Source: Prochlorococcus sp. AG-409-A19
GTDB taxonomy: Bacteria > Cyanobacteriota > Cyanobacteriia > PCC-6307 > Cyanobiaceae
Length of the DNA: 6,628 bases
Reading direction: 5' to 3'
Assembly (NCBI GenBank): GCA_003216155.1
Contig: QCJH01000028.1
Span: 1 to 6,628, forward strand
Shown here: one piece after another, positions 6,317-6,628 of the stretch
Layout: each line of letters starts with the position of its first letter
Position numbering within the stretch: position 1 is the stretch's first letter
Program-made: the position numbers and the translations under genes
Notes under the pieces: generated by a model
What the model saw: the letters and a program-made list of their open reading frames with translations, nothing else
The model's database searches: none
What the model was told of the DNA's origin: nothing

Positions 6317-6330
6317 TACTTATATAAGTA
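6317..6330. repeat. 14-bp perfect palindrome
   Basis: TACTTATATAAGTA is identical to its reverse complement with no central spacer. It lies 85 nt after the tRNA gene and 18 nt after a TTGATA hexamer (6294-6299), so it could overlap a -10-like AT-rich element or be an operator for a dimeric regulator. In AT-rich intergenic DNA such a palindrome may also be chance. Confidence 0.25.
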
Positions 6331-6385
6331 GGGTCTTATGCCATTAATTTAAAGGGGGCTTTTCCTTTAGGACTAAGAAGAGCTA

Positions 6386-6526
6386 ATGATCCAGTTGAAT
6401 GTAGAGAGTAGCTTTGAATCTTCATTTCTAATAGTTGAAAGCAATCAAATTTTCCTTTGCTCATGGTTTTATAGAGTAATGCAGATAGTCATTCGCTCAA
6501 GTAGCCTTGAGCAAAGGAACTTGTGA
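6386..6526 (+). CDS. Possible 46-residue hypothetical protein (doubtful)
   Basis: An ATG at 6386 opens 46 codons to TGA at 6524, preceded by the purine-rich AAGAAGAG about 3 nt upstream, which could serve as a ribosome binding site, and by an in-frame TAA. The product begins MIQLNVESSFESSFLIVESN and ends RSSSLEQRNL. I recognise no domain, signal peptide or clear membrane segment; a short hydrophobic patch (IFLCSWFYRVMQIVI) lies at about 22-36. The inverted repeat at 6452-6519 lies inside it, which argues as much for structured non-coding sequence as for a gene. Confidence 0.13.
   Translation: MIQLNVESSFESSFLIVESNQIFLCSWFYRVMQIVIRSSSLEQRNL
6452..6519. repeat. 12-bp inverted repeat (extendable) with a competing internal hairpin
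   Basis: TTCCTTTGCTCA (6452-6463) is perfectly complementary to TGAGCAAAGGAA (6508-6519). After one mismatch the pairing continues 4 bp further (6465-6468 with 6503-6506, one G-U), giving a 17-position stem with a loop of about 34 nt. The 3' arm can instead pair locally: GCTCAAG (6495-6501) with CTTGAGC (6506-6512) around TAGC, a perfect 7-bp hairpin. The two structures exclude each other. No T-run follows on either strand, so this is not a simple terminator. Confidence 0.35.
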
Positions 6527-6628
6527 CTTATTTGAATAACTAGTTTTCCTTTTAAGTAATTTCTGAAAGATTAGCGTTTCAAAAAACTTGGACAATTTTA
6601 CCTAAGATTCTTTTTGAACTGAAAATAA

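Larger units (their letters stand above)
6233..6628. other. Non-coding stretch downstream of tRNA-Ser
   Basis: These 396 nt up to the window edge contain no gene I can recognise on either strand. They are AT-rich and hold a weak stem just after the tRNA (AACTTA 6239-6244 with TAAGTT 6258-6263, followed by TCTT), which might act as a poor terminator. They also hold a 14-bp palindrome (6317-6330), a small TAAAGG/CCTTTA stem (6350-6355 with 6364-6369), a long inverted repeat (6452-6519) and a doubtful 46-codon ORF (6386-6526). The stretch may carry the upstream region of a gene beyond the window or an undescribed small RNA; neither is established. Confidence 0.6.

Noticed and set aside
6588..6608. 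TTGGAC and TAAGAT as a promoter near the window end
   Set aside because: Only 9 nt separate the hexamers, far short of the usual 16-18.
1..6628. CRISPR array, insertion sequence, tRNA-associated integration site or origin
   Set aside because: No regularly spaced repeats, no transposase, no duplicated tRNA 3' end within the window, and no cluster of DnaA-box-like sites were seen by eye.

Overview
The window is chromosomal housekeeping DNA from a cyanobacterium, most likely a low-GC marine picocyanobacterium of the Prochlorococcus type. This is inferred from the protein sequences (L17, L13, S9 and RF1 all have cyanobacterial character), the moderately AT-rich base composition, the very short spacers, and the gene order rpoA-rplQ-truA-rplM-rpsI-rpmE-prfA. 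That order is the downstream end of the large cyanobacterial ribosomal-protein cluster, and its rpl13-rps9-rpl31 part is also found in some algal plastids. I could run no search, so the genus is a judgement.

Positions 1-4285 (+ strand) form one co-directional block. It holds the 3' half of rpoA (RNA polymerase alpha), rplQ (L17), truA (tRNA pseudouridine synthase), a 195-nt spacer that looks structured, rplM (L13) overlapping rpsI (S9) by 4 nt, rpmE (a zinc-free type L31) and prfA (release factor 1). The products serve transcription, ribosome assembly, tRNA modification and translation termination. Positions 4296-4802 (- strand) encode a small HNH-family protein convergent with prfA. It is divergent from alr (alanine racemase, + strand, to 6075), and their possible start codons overlap. 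A tRNA-Ser(GCU) gene lies at 6144-6232. The last 396 nt (6233-6628) contain no convincing gene, but they hold a long inverted repeat with a competing hairpin, a 14-bp palindrome and one doubtful 46-codon ORF.

I see no mobile element, CRISPR array, toxin-antitoxin pair or defence cassette, and no clear new multi-gene system. The observations most worth checking are RNA- or DNA-level: two mutually exclusive pairings in the rplM leader, a 4-codon ORF overlapping the rplM start, the unresolved N-terminus of alr with two inverted repeats in the alr/HNH divergent region, and the competing stems downstream of the tRNA.
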